A stretch of DNA of 17,520 nucleotides from JBAWXE01 sp037144255 (lineage in GTDB: Bacteria; Bacteroidota; Bacteroidia; Chitinophagales; Chitinophagaceae): NCBI GenBank assembly GCA_037144255.1, contig JBAWXE010000053.1, positions 1 to 17,520 on the forward strand. Direction: 5' to 3'. Below are positions 8,364 through 15,689 of the stretch, one piece after another. Below the pieces are notes generated by a model, which was not told the DNA's origin, did no database searches, and saw only the letters and a list, made by a program, of their open reading frames with translations. The first letter of the stretch is position 1. Every line of letters begins with the position of its first letter. The translations under genes and the position numbers were made by a program.

Positions 8364-11231
8364 ATGGATCATAGAATACAAGAACTGATTAATCACCTGA
8401 AGGATGAAATCTACATTTTGGACCAGAATGGAAACATCATTTCAGTAAATAGAACCTCTCATACATTATTTGATCTTCCCGGAGAGCATATTGTAGGAAG
8501 GAACTTCTGGGATTTGCCATTTTATATCAATGATATGGCAATGAACAAGTACTCTCTTAAAAATGTATTAGATAATATTGAGACAGATATATGTGTAGAT
8601 ATTACTATCCATAGTGATAATAATCGTTCAGGCGTTTATTCATTATTGATACAGCCATTTGAGATAGATGGTATCATGAATGTACAAATAACACTTACAG
8701 ACAAAAGTGAGCAAAAACACGTATCTGATAGGTTAAAGACACTATTAGAATGCCTACCTGATTCTGTATTTCTAAAGGATGGAGATGGAAGATGGCAAAG
8801 CATTAATACTGCAGCAGAGAAATTATTTGCTTTAGAATATATTGACTGGGTGAATAAAACAGATACTCAACTATCCTTATTGAATCCTCGATTCAAAGAC
8901 CTCCATTTACAATGTACACAGAGCGATGAGCAAGCTTGGCAAAACAAAGAACGAATTAGGGTGGAAGAAACAGCGCATGACCATGATGGCAAAACATATT
9001 ATTTCGATGTATTAAAAGTACCGGTATTTAACGAAGATGGCAGCAGACGCTTTCTACTTATAATAGGAAAGGATATTACCGAGCAAAAAAAACTAGAACT
9101 AGAACAAAACATTAATAACCTTATCCAAATTGAACTCAATGCCATACTCAAAGTATCTTTAGATAACTTTAATCTTAAAGACACTCTTGATAAAATATTA
9201 AAAATTGTACTTGCATCCCCTTTTATCAACTCAAAACAACATGGAGGCATCTTATTGTTTCATAAGGATGAACAAAAGCTGGTAACTGAAAGCGCTTGTA
9301 ACTTCCCTGTTGAACAACAAGTTATCTGTAAGCAAGTACACATTAACAGATGCAATGCCAAGGACATCAATAGTACCAAAAAGACCATCTATTTTGAGAA
9401 TAAGGCTGTTACTAATGGGCTATACCAAGCACACTATAATGTACCCATCATTTATCAGGAGGATATATTAGGTGCTATGGTGGTTTATGTTGAGGAGAAC
9501 CATGAGTATAGCCCTACTGAAGTACGATTTCTGGATGCTATTGCTGATGTGATAGCAGGAATGATATTTCGGAAAAGATCTGAAGCACAAGTTTTGGAAT
9601 CCATCACCTACTTAGAGCATCTTAATAGGGTGAATAGTATTATCCAGAATAGAATGACCGGAGATATGGATAATCTGAACCAAGAGATATTAAAAGCAAT
9701 GCTGGACATTTTCAAATGTGACCGAGCTTATTTTTTATTTCCTTGCGACCCTAACACTTCAAAATGGTCAGTACCAATGGAGATAACCACTAAAGAATAT
9801 CCCGGTGCGTTTGAAACAAATAAAGAATTCCCTATCAATGATGAATTGAAATTCATTTTCAATACAGCACTCAGCAGTGAGAACCCAATTGTATATGATA
9901 AAAAAACACTTACACCAGAAGACTATGAATTGAGCAAAATATTCTCTATTCAAGGTGCTATGCAAATAGCCTTGCATCCTAAAACCGGTAAACCATGGCT
10001 AATAGGTATGTACCATTGTGCAGAAGCACATATATATACTGAACAAGAAATATTGCTATTCAAACAAATTTCCAACAAACTATCCCATACATTAGACTCC
10101 TTTTTACTAAATGTTGAACTGAAAAGAAGCGAGAATAAATATCGTATGTTATCTGAAACTACAAGAGACATGATAGTATCTTTTGAGTTGGATGGAAAGA
10201 TTCGGTATATGAATACAGTTGCTATTGATTTTTTCGGATTAAGCACTGATAACTATACAGAAAAGAATATCCTACAATTCTTACCAATAAGTGAAAAAGA
10301 ATATGCATTAAGACTAGTAGCAGAAAGAAATTCGGGATATGAATTTACAAGACTTGTGGAACTTATGATATTGAATTCGCAGGGAGAAGGAGTACCATTT
10401 GAGATCAATAGTTCTGTAATGGAATTTGAGGATGGACAGAAAGGAATCCTTTCTACATTTAGGAATATTGCAGAACGAAAAGCTGTAGAAATGAAGCTAA
10501 TTCTACAAAATACAGAGCTACAAACCATCAATGCAGAACTGGATAATTTTGTATATAGTGCATCGCACGATCTGCGATCGCCCCTGACATCTGTTATGAG
10601 CCTAGTAGAACTTACTAAAAGTACTATTAGTGAAGGAGATGAGCTGTATGCGCAACTGGACATGATAGACTATAGTGTAAAGAAGTTAGATAATGTTATC
10701 AAATCGATCATAGAATATTCAAAAAACAAGAGATCTACCATACAGTTAGAGCAACTGAAGATGAAGGACATTTTTGATGAGATAGTGAATAGTATTGCAT
10801 TCATGAAAGGCATGAATGAAGTATTGATATCATCAGAGATAGATAATGAAACCTGTTTCATATCTGACAAAATGACCCTCAAAACCATTATCAGTAATCT
10901 GGTAACAAATGCTATCAAATACCGGAGAGAAAATATAGATTCATATGTGAAGTTTATTTTCAAATTTGAGGGCAATGATGCCATAATGGCTATAGAAGAC
11001 AATGGTGTGGGCATACCTACACACAAACACAAGAAAGTTTTTGAGATGTTCTACCGCAACTCTCATGTAGAAGAAGGAACAGGACTAGGGCTGTATATAG
11101 TGAAACAAAACGTGAGCAAGTTGAACGGCAATATACAACTGGAATCTACATCGGGTGTGGGTAGTACTTTTACCATAAGAATACCTAACCATTGTGTAGA
11201 CTCAGCTTGCGATGAGCAGTTTGTTGAATAA
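8364..11231 (+). CDS. Soluble PAS-PAS-GAF-GAF-PAS sensor histidine kinase
   Basis: The 955-residue protein has no obvious membrane segment. By eye the order is PAS1 (about 1-115), PAS2 (about 122-243, ending in the PAC-like IIGKDITEQKK), GAF1 (about 268-405), GAF2 (about 435-582, with CDRAYFLFPCD and WSVPME), PAS3 (about 590-705, ending STFRNIAERK), then HisKA and HATPase. The phospho-acceptor is H735 in SASHDLRSPL. The ATPase has an N-box (N845, N849), G1 DNGVGIP (879-885) and G2 GTGLGL (905-910), so catalysis looks intact. There is no receiver domain and no response regulator nearby, making it an orphan kinase. Cofactors in the sensor domains cannot be read from sequence alone. It is probably co-transcribed with the stress protein. 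The end overlaps a weak inverted repeat (AATAAAG 11227-11233, CTTTATT 11247-11253) shared with the convergent gene, 6 nt away. Confidence 0.92.
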   Translation: MDHRIQELINHLKDEIYILDQNGNIISVNRTSHTLFDLPGEHIVGRNFWDLPFYINDMAMNKYSLKNVLDNIETDICVDITIHSDNNRSGVYSLLIQPFEIDGIMNVQITLTDKSEQKHVSDRLKTLLECLPDSVFLKDGDGRWQSINTAAEKLFALEYIDWVNKTDTQLSLLNPRFKDLHLQCTQSDEQAWQNKERIRVEETAHDHDGKTYYFDVLKVPVFNEDGSRRFLLIIGKDITEQKKLELEQNINNLIQIELNAILKVSLDNFNLKDTLDKILKIVLASPFINSKQHGGILLFHKDEQKLVTESACNFPVEQQVICKQVHINRCNAKDINSTKKTIYFENKAVTNGLYQAHYNVPIIYQEDILGAMVVYVEENHEYSPTEVRFLDAIADVIAGMIFRKRSEAQVLESITYLEHLNRVNSIIQNRMTGDMDNLNQEILKAMLDIFKCDRAYFLFPCDPNTSKWSVPMEITTKEYPGAFETNKEFPINDELKFIFNTALSSENPIVYDKKTLTPEDYELSKIFSIQGAMQIALHPKTGKPWLIGMYHCAEAHIYTEQEILLFKQISNKLSHTLDSFLLNVELKRSENKYRMLSETTRDMIVSFELDGKIRYMNTVAIDFFGLSTDNYTEKNILQFLPISEKEYALRLVAERNSGYEFTRLVELMILNSQGEGVPFEINSSVMEFEDGQKGILSTFRNIAERKAVEMKLILQNTELQTINAELDNFVYSASHDLRSPLTSVMSLVELTKSTISEGDELYAQLDMIDYSVKKLDNVIKSIIEYSKNKRSTIQLEQLKMKDIFDEIVNSIAFMKGMNEVLISSEIDNETCFISDKMTLKTIISNLVTNAIKYRRENIDSYVKFIFKFEGNDAIMAIEDNGVGIPTHKHKKVFEMFYRNSHVEEGTGLGLYIVKQNVSKLNGNIQLESTSGVGSTFTIRIPNHCVDSACDEQFVE

Positions 11232-11237
11232 AGCTCT

Positions 11238-11621
11238 CTATTTTTTCTTTATTGTCCTCTTCTTTGCTTTTTCGGCATCCTCGGCAACGCGGTACTTTAC
11301 GATCTTCTTTACCAAGGCTACAGGTATGGGTTTATCAATTGGGAACTGTATAGCACCCTTAGAGGTTTGATATTTAGCGATCTCATCTTTAAAAACAATG
11401 ATGGGCGATGCTGTAGGGTAAAAGCCAATATGCTGTTTGAAAGCAGCATAGTATACCAATACCCCGTTCTGCCTAAAAGCCGGCATATTGTAACTAATGA
11501 CCTCTGTGGCATTAGGTGCAGTCTGAGAGATGGCCTTGCGTAGAGTATCCAATAGTAACTGAGTAGAGAGGGGCAAGGTAGCGTGGTATTCGTCAATTGA
11601 TTTGAATTTAGTAGATTCCAT
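11238..11621 (-). CDS. DUF1801 (YdhG/frataxin-like fold) protein
   Basis: The 127-residue protein shows the DUF1801 pattern: an N-terminal EYHATLP helix, TEVISYNMPAF near residues 39-49, a GFYP core strand near 66-69 and a KGAIQFPIDKPIP block near 88-100, followed by a Lys-rich tail. The family is often listed as putative iron chaperone because of a frataxin-like fold; the function is not well proven. It is cytoplasmic, with no signal peptide. It lies 18 nt after the stop of the secreted hydrolase gene on the same strand and may be translated from that transcript. It ends 6 nt from the end of the sensor kinase gene. The family call is good; the biochemical role is open. Confidence 0.85.
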   Translation of the reverse strand: MESTKFKSIDEYHATLPLSTQLLLDTLRKAISQTAPNATEVISYNMPAFRQNGVLVYYAAFKQHIGFYPTASPIIVFKDEIAKYQTSKGAIQFPIDKPIPVALVKKIVKYRVAEDAEKAKKRTIKKK

Positions 11622-11639
11622 ATGGCCTATTAAAAAGTT

Positions 11640-12647
11640 TTAGAATTCATTTTCAGGTTTAAAGCCTGTGATCTTTCCGGTTTTCCATAATTTCTTTTCT
11701 GCGGTATAATCCTTTGCATTCTTAGTAGTAGTAACCTTTAGGTCTAAGGAAGACAGATCGGGGCGACCAGCATTTACCCATGCGGTATACCAATAAGATG
11801 CCGTAGTTGCAATGGCTGCTTTCATTTGTTGTTCTACCATCCCTTTCAACAATGCGTGGTATTGTGTAGCATAATCTGGTGAATAAACTGATTGATGAAA
11901 CTTAGTTTTTTTGATATTACCCAGTGCATCTTTCAGATATACTTTATCAGCAGGATATGAAGTATGAAGTCTTTTTTCTATGCTCAGTAAGGAGTCTTTG
12001 AGAATAAAAGAATGAGCGACTATAGCCCAGGTAGCGTTGGTAATATTATCTATATAGTGTACAGGACCAGTATAGAGGTTGTAATTATTGCCAAACATCT
12101 CCGGCAATAGTGACTCCCAAAAAGCATGAATACCCACCTGATCTGTAAACTGCCCATTATGATTGACAGAAGTATGGAGAGGCATATGTGCATCGGCTAT
12201 GTAATGCCCTAGATCCGCTGATAGGAATAATATCTCTGTACGGTCTTTTTCTTTGAACGCATTGCTAAGTTTCTCCATTACATCCTGTATATACCAAGGA
12301 AGAATACCATTCTTCTGTATAGAATCGTTGCTGAATTGTGCCAAGGCTTGCTTCATAGTTTGGGGCATAGAAGCGGCTGAAGAATAATTATATAATTCCA
12401 GATCTATAAAATGACGTGGAAATTCATCTTTGTCGTTCAGTACATATTTACGAGAATCAGGTATGACCGATTCTTCGGTAATAAAATCTGCATGATCGTA
12501 GAAAAAAGTGCCAACACTATCAGGCAGGGCGAGAATAGCTGCTCTATTGATATGCATATGCCCCCAACGTCCCCAGGCAAAAGCATGCTGCGAAGAACTG
12601 AATATCATTAGAAATGCAGACAATATGATAAGATTATTATTTTTCAT
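11640..12647 (-). CDS. Secreted zinc-dependent hydrolase, S1/P1 nuclease / zinc phospholipase C fold
   Basis: The 335-residue protein has a signal peptide with a clean AFA site, so the mature chain begins with W25. An N-terminal Trp is a zinc ligand in both the S1/P1 nuclease and zinc phospholipase C families. Further likely ligands are H30 or H32, D64, H79 and D82 (FPRHFIDLE), H148 and D152 with H158 (LGHYIADAHMPLH), and H174/E178 (GIHAFWE). This spacing is typical for a trinuclear zinc site. Predicted location is periplasmic or extracellular. Both nuclease (RNA/ssDNA 3'-phosphoester) and phospholipase C roles fit the fold; I lean to the Bacteroidota S1/P1-like group but cannot separate them by eye. 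The ATG at 12647 gives a normal signal peptide. The DUF1801 gene follows closely downstream. Confidence 0.85.
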   Translation of the reverse strand: MKNNNLIILSAFLMIFSSSQHAFAWGRWGHMHINRAAILALPDSVGTFFYDHADFITEESVIPDSRKYVLNDKDEFPRHFIDLELYNYSSAASMPQTMKQALAQFSNDSIQKNGILPWYIQDVMEKLSNAFKEKDRTEILFLSADLGHYIADAHMPLHTSVNHNGQFTDQVGIHAFWESLLPEMFGNNYNLYTGPVHYIDNITNATWAIVAHSFILKDSLLSIEKRLHTSYPADKVYLKDALGNIKKTKFHQSVYSPDYATQYHALLKGMVEQQMKAAIATTASYWYTAWVNAGRPDLSSLDLKVTTTKNAKDYTAEKKLWKTGKITGFKPENEF

Positions 12648-12837
12648 TGCAGAATATTAAAATTTGTGGGAAGGCCACAGAGTATTGAAGATAAGAGGAT
12701 TGTATTTATTTAAAAAAGCTGGATGAAGGAAATGTCACTTTTGGGTAGCAAATGTTACATTCTCTGTGATTTTTTTTATGGTTAGTGGGTAATTTGAGTG
12801 ATTGATAATCAATGAGTTGTGGGTTTTCAAAAGTTAC

Positions 12838-12854
12838 CCCGAAACGAGTTCGGG
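12838..12854. repeat. Small hairpin CCCGAA-N5-TTCGGG
   Basis: A 6-bp perfect stem with a 5-nt loop. It is GC-rich against its AT-rich surroundings and without a T-run on either side, so it is more likely a dispersed palindromic repeat than a terminator. Confidence 0.45.
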
Positions 12855-12952
12855 ACTCCCCTAATTTGTTTAATATATTTTTGAGGGCCGCATTTGGGTT
12901 ACAAGGAAGCGAATAATGCAACCTTAGAATAAGTATGAAATATGATATTTTC

Positions 12953-13023
12953 TTACCGGATATTACCGATTCATTGCCGAAAAATTACTGATTGATTTCC
13001 GGTTAATTACTGACATATTGCCG
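12953..13023. repeat. Iteron-like 22-bp direct repeats (three copies plus a partial)
   Basis: Plus-strand units share ATTACnGAnnnATTnCCG: 12959-12979 (21 bp), 12980-13001 (22 bp) and 13002-13023 (22 bp), preceded by a partial TTACCG at 12953-12958. The phase of 22 bp equals two helical turns, placing all copies on one face of the helix. Confidence 0.7.
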
Positions 13024-13241
13024 AATGAAAATGCAGACAAATTAAAATAAATTCACTATGTGTGAATACAAGTAAAGATACAAAATGGAGGTAGGTTCTA
13101 ACAAATATTTGTTTCGATATTATAGATAGTGTCTATAGATATAAGAAGTGAATTTGATAACACAACATATAAAAAAGAGAATAAGATGAATTGATAAAAG
13201 ACTAAGTAACTAGTTGGTTTATTATTTTGCAAATTGATCGT

Positions 13242-13757
13242 TTATTTTTTCTTTTTGAGGACCAATGCAGAGATAAGAGATAATACTAAGCCAACCGGTA
13301 AAATCTCCACATATGTAAGGAGTGTAAAGAAAAGAGGATTTTTGTACATATCCTTGTACATCTGCATTTCTTTCAATTTAGCATCTACATGGGCTTGATC
13401 AAGGCCAGATTTTTTCACTTCAGCAATCATTTGGACTGAGTATTTTTCCATAAAATCGGGGAAAACGTATTTGTATTCTAATGCCCATGTAGCTACATAA
13501 AAAGTAGATGCAATGAGTGAAATATAAAGGCCTATAAGAAATGCTTTTCCAAAAGTAATGCTACCAGCATGGTGTTTATCTCTAAAATTCTTAACGCCAA
13601 CGAATATGAGTGAAAAACCCAGTATCATAGTAGCATAACCAAGAATGAGGCTGTGGCTTGATTCAGGGTTATTATTATACATTAAAATACTGAGGCCCAT
13701 CAAACCGCTAATAATAAGACCTGATATAAGACCGTATGTTAGTACTATTTTTTTCAT
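13242..13757 (-). CDS. DUF4199 family integral membrane protein
   Basis: The 171-residue protein has four hydrophobic segments (about 5-26, 37-56, 71-92 and 142-166), with a soluble helical stretch between the third and fourth (about 98-140). The VGVKNFRDKHHAGSITFGKAF stretch at 53-73 is the hallmark of DUF4199, a small membrane family of Bacteroidota without known function. The protein ends in a Lys-rich tail (KKKK). ATG at 13757 gives the expected MKK start. No partner gene on the same strand lies close by: the gap to the hydrolase gene downstream is 594 bp. A hairpin with a T-run upstream (13820-13853) may influence its expression. Confidence 0.85.
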   Translation of the reverse strand: MKKIVLTYGLISGLIISGLMGLSILMYNNNPESSHSLILGYATMILGFSLIFVGVKNFRDKHHAGSITFGKAFLIGLYISLIASTFYVATWALEYKYVFPDFMEKYSVQMIAEVKKSGLDQAHVDAKLKEMQMYKDMYKNPLFFTLLTYVEILPVGLVLSLISALVLKKKK

Positions 13758-14008
13758 GAGTTATGCTTTTTTAGAGTTGGGTGACATACCTATTTAGTGT
13801 AAATATATTAAGTATTTTAAAAAAAATGAATGCTTTAAATTGAAAAAGCATTCTTGAAACAGATAATGTGAATCTAAAGTAGTAAAAACGATATCGATAA
13901 CTCGTTTAAAATTAATGCCCTTTAGCATTCTTATGGTAATAATATAAGTGAATCAAATGGTAGTGTATATTAATGAGTAATGTAAAGATCTCCATAAAAC
14001 AGAGCCGT
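13758..14008. other. Divergent intergenic region
   Basis: This region lies between the minus-strand DUF4199 gene and the plus-strand reductase pseudogene. Apart from the hairpin at 13820-13853 I see no box matching the Bacteroidota promoter consensus exactly; TATATTTA near 13800-13807 on the minus strand is one base off. Confidence 0.4.
13820..13853 (-). terminator. Hairpin plus T8 upstream of the DUF4199 gene (attenuator or orphan terminator)
   Basis: The 9-bp inverted repeat GAATGCTTT (13828-13836) / AAAGCATTC (13845-13853) has an 8-nt loop. On the minus strand it is followed by A and then eight T. It lies about 70-95 nt before the DUF4199 start, so it would stop transcripts entering that gene from upstream. 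Confidence 0.45.
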
Positions 14009-14581
14009 ATGAGAAAAATAATTTCATTTATGCACATATCGTTGGATGGTTTTGTAGCAGGACCAAATGGGGAAATGAACTGGATAAAAGTTGATGAATA
14101 AATTTTCGATCATGTAGGAAAGCGTATAAGCGAAAGCGATACTGCGTTATATGGCCGAGTAACTTATGAGATGATGGAAAATTACTGGCCTACCGCAGGA
14201 GATGCGCCTAATGCTAGTAAGCACGAAAAAGAACATTCAAAATGGTATAAAAATGTTCACAAAGTTGTAATATCCAGCACAATGAAAGGCATCGGTTTGA
14301 CCAACACAACAATTATAGGCGATAATCTTAGGGACAGAATACATAATATAAAAAAGCAACCTGGTAATGACATTACGTTTTTTGGTAGCCCAACTGCAAC
14401 TCATGCCCTTATAGAACAAGGCTTAATTGACGGCTACTGGCTATTTGTCAATCCGATTATTCTTGGACAAGGCATTCCATTGTTTGTAGACATCAAAGAC
14501 AAAATAAAACTGCAACTATTGAATACTAGACGATTTACTAATGGAGTAACTGAACTAGATTATATTGTAGACAGACAATAA
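14009..14581 (+). pseudogene. Dihydrofolate reductase-family (RibD C-terminal domain-like) gene with one in-frame TAA
   Basis: From ATG at 14009 the frame encodes RKIISFMHISLDGFVAGPNG and continues to VDE, then meets TAA at 14099-14101 (codon 31). The same frame carries on without any shift: IFDHVGKRI, ALYGRVTYEMMENYWPTAG, FFGSPTATHALIEQGLIDGYWLFVNPIILGQG and ends at 14581. Together this is a full-length (190-codon) member of the RibD-C/DHFR-like family common in Bacteroidota. The family usually has an acidic residue here, so a single GAA or GAG change explains the stop. Restart at the ATG at 14171 would lose the first 54 residues, including the N-terminal strand of the nucleotide fold, so such a product is unlikely to work. 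A sequencing error or suppression of the stop are alternatives. Confidence 0.85.
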
Positions 14582-14730
14582 GAATGAAGTGATTGAATCT
14601 GAAAGGTAATAAATAACAAAAGACATTCAATGAGTGGCTTTAGTTTTAGCTGTGATCCCTATGGTACAAATCTCGAATCAATTTAGTAAAAATTCGAAAG
14701 AGTTAGCTGCTTAACGTACATGCCGAGCGC

Positions 14731-15339
14731 CTATTGTTGTCTCTGTCCATCTAATATAAGCGGCCAGTTGCCGCAACCGCTTTGAACGATTCCTGTAAAA
14801 GTAAATTTACCATTTACAAAACTGCCATTACCCGTAATTGGTGCTAGCGCCCACGTTACATTATCTGCAGCGGTAATGATGAAATTATATCCATCAGTGA
14901 GATTTACGCAAAAATTTTCGTTTGTGAAGGTAGAGCCCAACCAGGTGAAATGAAGAACTTTATAGGACGAATCTGAGGCAAATCCAATGCAAATATCTTT
15001 ATCAACGGTTAAGCCAAAATTTTCTCCATTAATATTTGCTGAGCATGGCACCGCGTAATTTGTAACAATTACCATGTACTTGCCTACGATACTGTCTTTC
15101 GGGAAAGTACAATTCCCATTTTTTTGATAGTTTAGAGCGTCCGGATTATTGCAAATTACTGCCAGCAAAGTATCATGTTTTTTTGAACAGCCCAAAAGAA
15201 AAAACAAGTTCGACAGGAGAAAAAGCACGCAACCCAACAACGGATATACTTTCTTTGTTTTCTCGATAAAAAAATGAGGAAAATCTAAAGTTATACCTAT
15301 ATATATATCGCCGGCAATCTTTGTCAACAGAAGTTCCAT
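14731..15339 (-). CDS. Lipoprotein with a PDALNY-x-GxC motif, function unknown
   Basis: The 202-residue frame has a hydrophobic stretch at 32-50 ending in a lipobox FLLG-C51, so the mature lipoprotein would be about 150 residues. Directly after it is CNNPDALNY...GNCTFP (63-80), a short Cys-flanked motif that recurs in secreted Bacteroidota proteins (variants of DPxALNY-xxx-GSC). The rest looks like beta strands with two further cysteines near residues 144 and 189 and a GNGSFVNGKFTFTG stretch. The ATG at 15339 puts about 30 residues before the hydrophobic core, too long for a normal signal peptide. No ATG, GTG or TTG lies nearer the core in frame, so either the start is rare or the leader is odd. 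I recognise no named family. It is separated from its neighbours on both sides, so probably a single-gene unit. Confidence 0.7.
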   Translation of the reverse strand: MELLLTKIAGDIYIGITLDFPHFFIEKTKKVYPLLGCVLFLLSNLFFLLGCSKKHDTLLAVICNNPDALNYQKNGNCTFPKDSIVGKYMVIVTNYAVPCSANINGENFGLTVDKDICIGFASDSSYKVLHFTWLGSTFTNENFCVNLTDGYNFIITAADNVTWALAPITGNGSFVNGKFTFTGIVQSGCGNWPLILDGQRQQ

Positions 15340-15372
15340 GAAACTTGTTTTAGAAAATCCAAGTTATAATTA

Positions 15373-15495
15373 TTACCCAGAAAGTTGAGAGAAATTGTGA
15401 TATTTTTCGGGTGGTAACGGTGCTTTCGCTTTTACGCCATTAAATGTTCTGTAAGAGATTATTGTAGAGCCTTTGACCATCTCTGGCCGAAGCAT
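15373..15495 (-). CDS. Short open frame of 40 residues, doubtful gene or remnant
   Basis: The frame runs from ATG at 15495 (MLRPE, then a second Met at residue 6) to TAA at 15373. Its composition looks protein-like rather than random (TIISYRTFNG, then PLPPEKYHNFSQLSG). The same frame stays open further upstream through the two hairpins and the terminator, so this may be the tail of a decayed gene. There is no ribosome site of note and I recognise no family. Confidence 0.25.
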   Translation of the reverse strand: MLRPEMVKGSTIISYRTFNGVKAKAPLPPEKYHNFSQLSG

Positions 15496-15530
15496 CCGCT
15501 TCGTCCCAATTCCTGCAAGCGTCCCGCTTG
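15488..15530. repeat. Pair of adjacent small palindromes (REP-like)
   Basis: CGAAGC-ATCC-GCTTCG (15488-15503) is followed 12 nt later by CAAGC-GTCCC-GCTTG (15516-15530). Both share an AGC...GCTT arm pattern, as in REP-like dispersed repeats. They are GC-rich in an AT-rich setting. Confidence 0.5.
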
Positions 15531-15539
15531 TGAAATGAC

Positions 15540-15569
15540 AAAAAAAAGCCCCGCTTTCGCAAGGCTTTT
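15540..15569 (-). terminator. Rho-independent terminator after the minus-strand hypothetical genes
   Basis: On the minus strand AAAAGCC (15569-15563) pairs with GGCTTTT (15550-15544), with a small inner GC pairing in the 12-nt loop, followed by a run of eight T. It would end transcripts coming from the genes at 15741 and beyond, 170 nt downstream of the last stop. On the plus strand the T-run is shorter. Confidence 0.72.
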
Positions 15570-15659
15570 GTGATCCGGATTGGAACTGCTTTACTGTAGC
15601 GGGTTTCAGCGAATTTCAACCTAATTCTTACTGGTCTTACCTGAAGTTATATAGCTATC

Positions 15660-15689
15660 TGAAACTATGTGAAACAAAATGAAACGAAA
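15660..15689 (+). repeat. Three TGAAAC repeats at exact 10-bp spacing
   Basis: TGAAAC occurs at 15660, 15670 and 15680, each followed by four variable bases. An inverted copy (GTTTCA) lies at 15603-15608. Shortly after is CTGCCACAAAT-CTGCC (about 15700-15715), again 11 bp apart. Helically phased short sites suggest protein binding. Confidence 0.55.

Larger units (their letters stand above)
12648..13241. other. 594-bp gene-free stretch rich in dyads and short repeats
   Basis: I see no convincing gene here. It contains the upstream region of the secreted hydrolase, a dyad ATTGAT-A-ATCAAT (12801-12813), a hairpin CCCGAA-N5-TTCGGG (12838-12854), 22-bp direct repeats (12953-13023), a hairpin ATTCAC-N5-GTGAAT (13051-13067), a perfect 14-bp palindrome AACAAATATTTGTT (13100-13113) and a hairpin TATAGA-N5-TCTATA (13121-13137). 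The density of symmetric elements is unlike the other gaps in this window. Confidence 0.6.

Noticed and set aside
8999..11032. Minus-strand open frames opposite the sensor kinase
   Set aside because: They mirror the AT-rich kinase codons; Ser/Ile-rich chance products with no recognisable motif.
11227..11253. Bidirectional terminator between the kinase and DUF1801 genes
   Set aside because: The 7-bp stem is all A-T except one pair with a 13-nt loop, and it overlaps both stop codons; too weak to list as a terminator.
12801..12813. ATTGAT-A-ATCAAT dyad as an FNR box
   Set aside because: The spacer is 1 bp, not the 4 bp between TTGAT and ATCAA in FNR sites, and it lies over 150 bp from the hydrolase start.
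12706..12921. 71-residue open frame on the minus strand in the dyad-rich gap
   Set aside because: Its composition is not protein-like, it runs through a hairpin and has no ribosome site; probably chance.
13061..13069. TGTGAATAC as a DnaA box and sign of oriC
   Set aside because: Only one near-match is seen, with no cluster and no replication genes nearby.
15570..15586. tRNA gene
   Set aside because: Only a T-arm-like stretch is present; no acceptor, D or anticodon arms can be paired around it.
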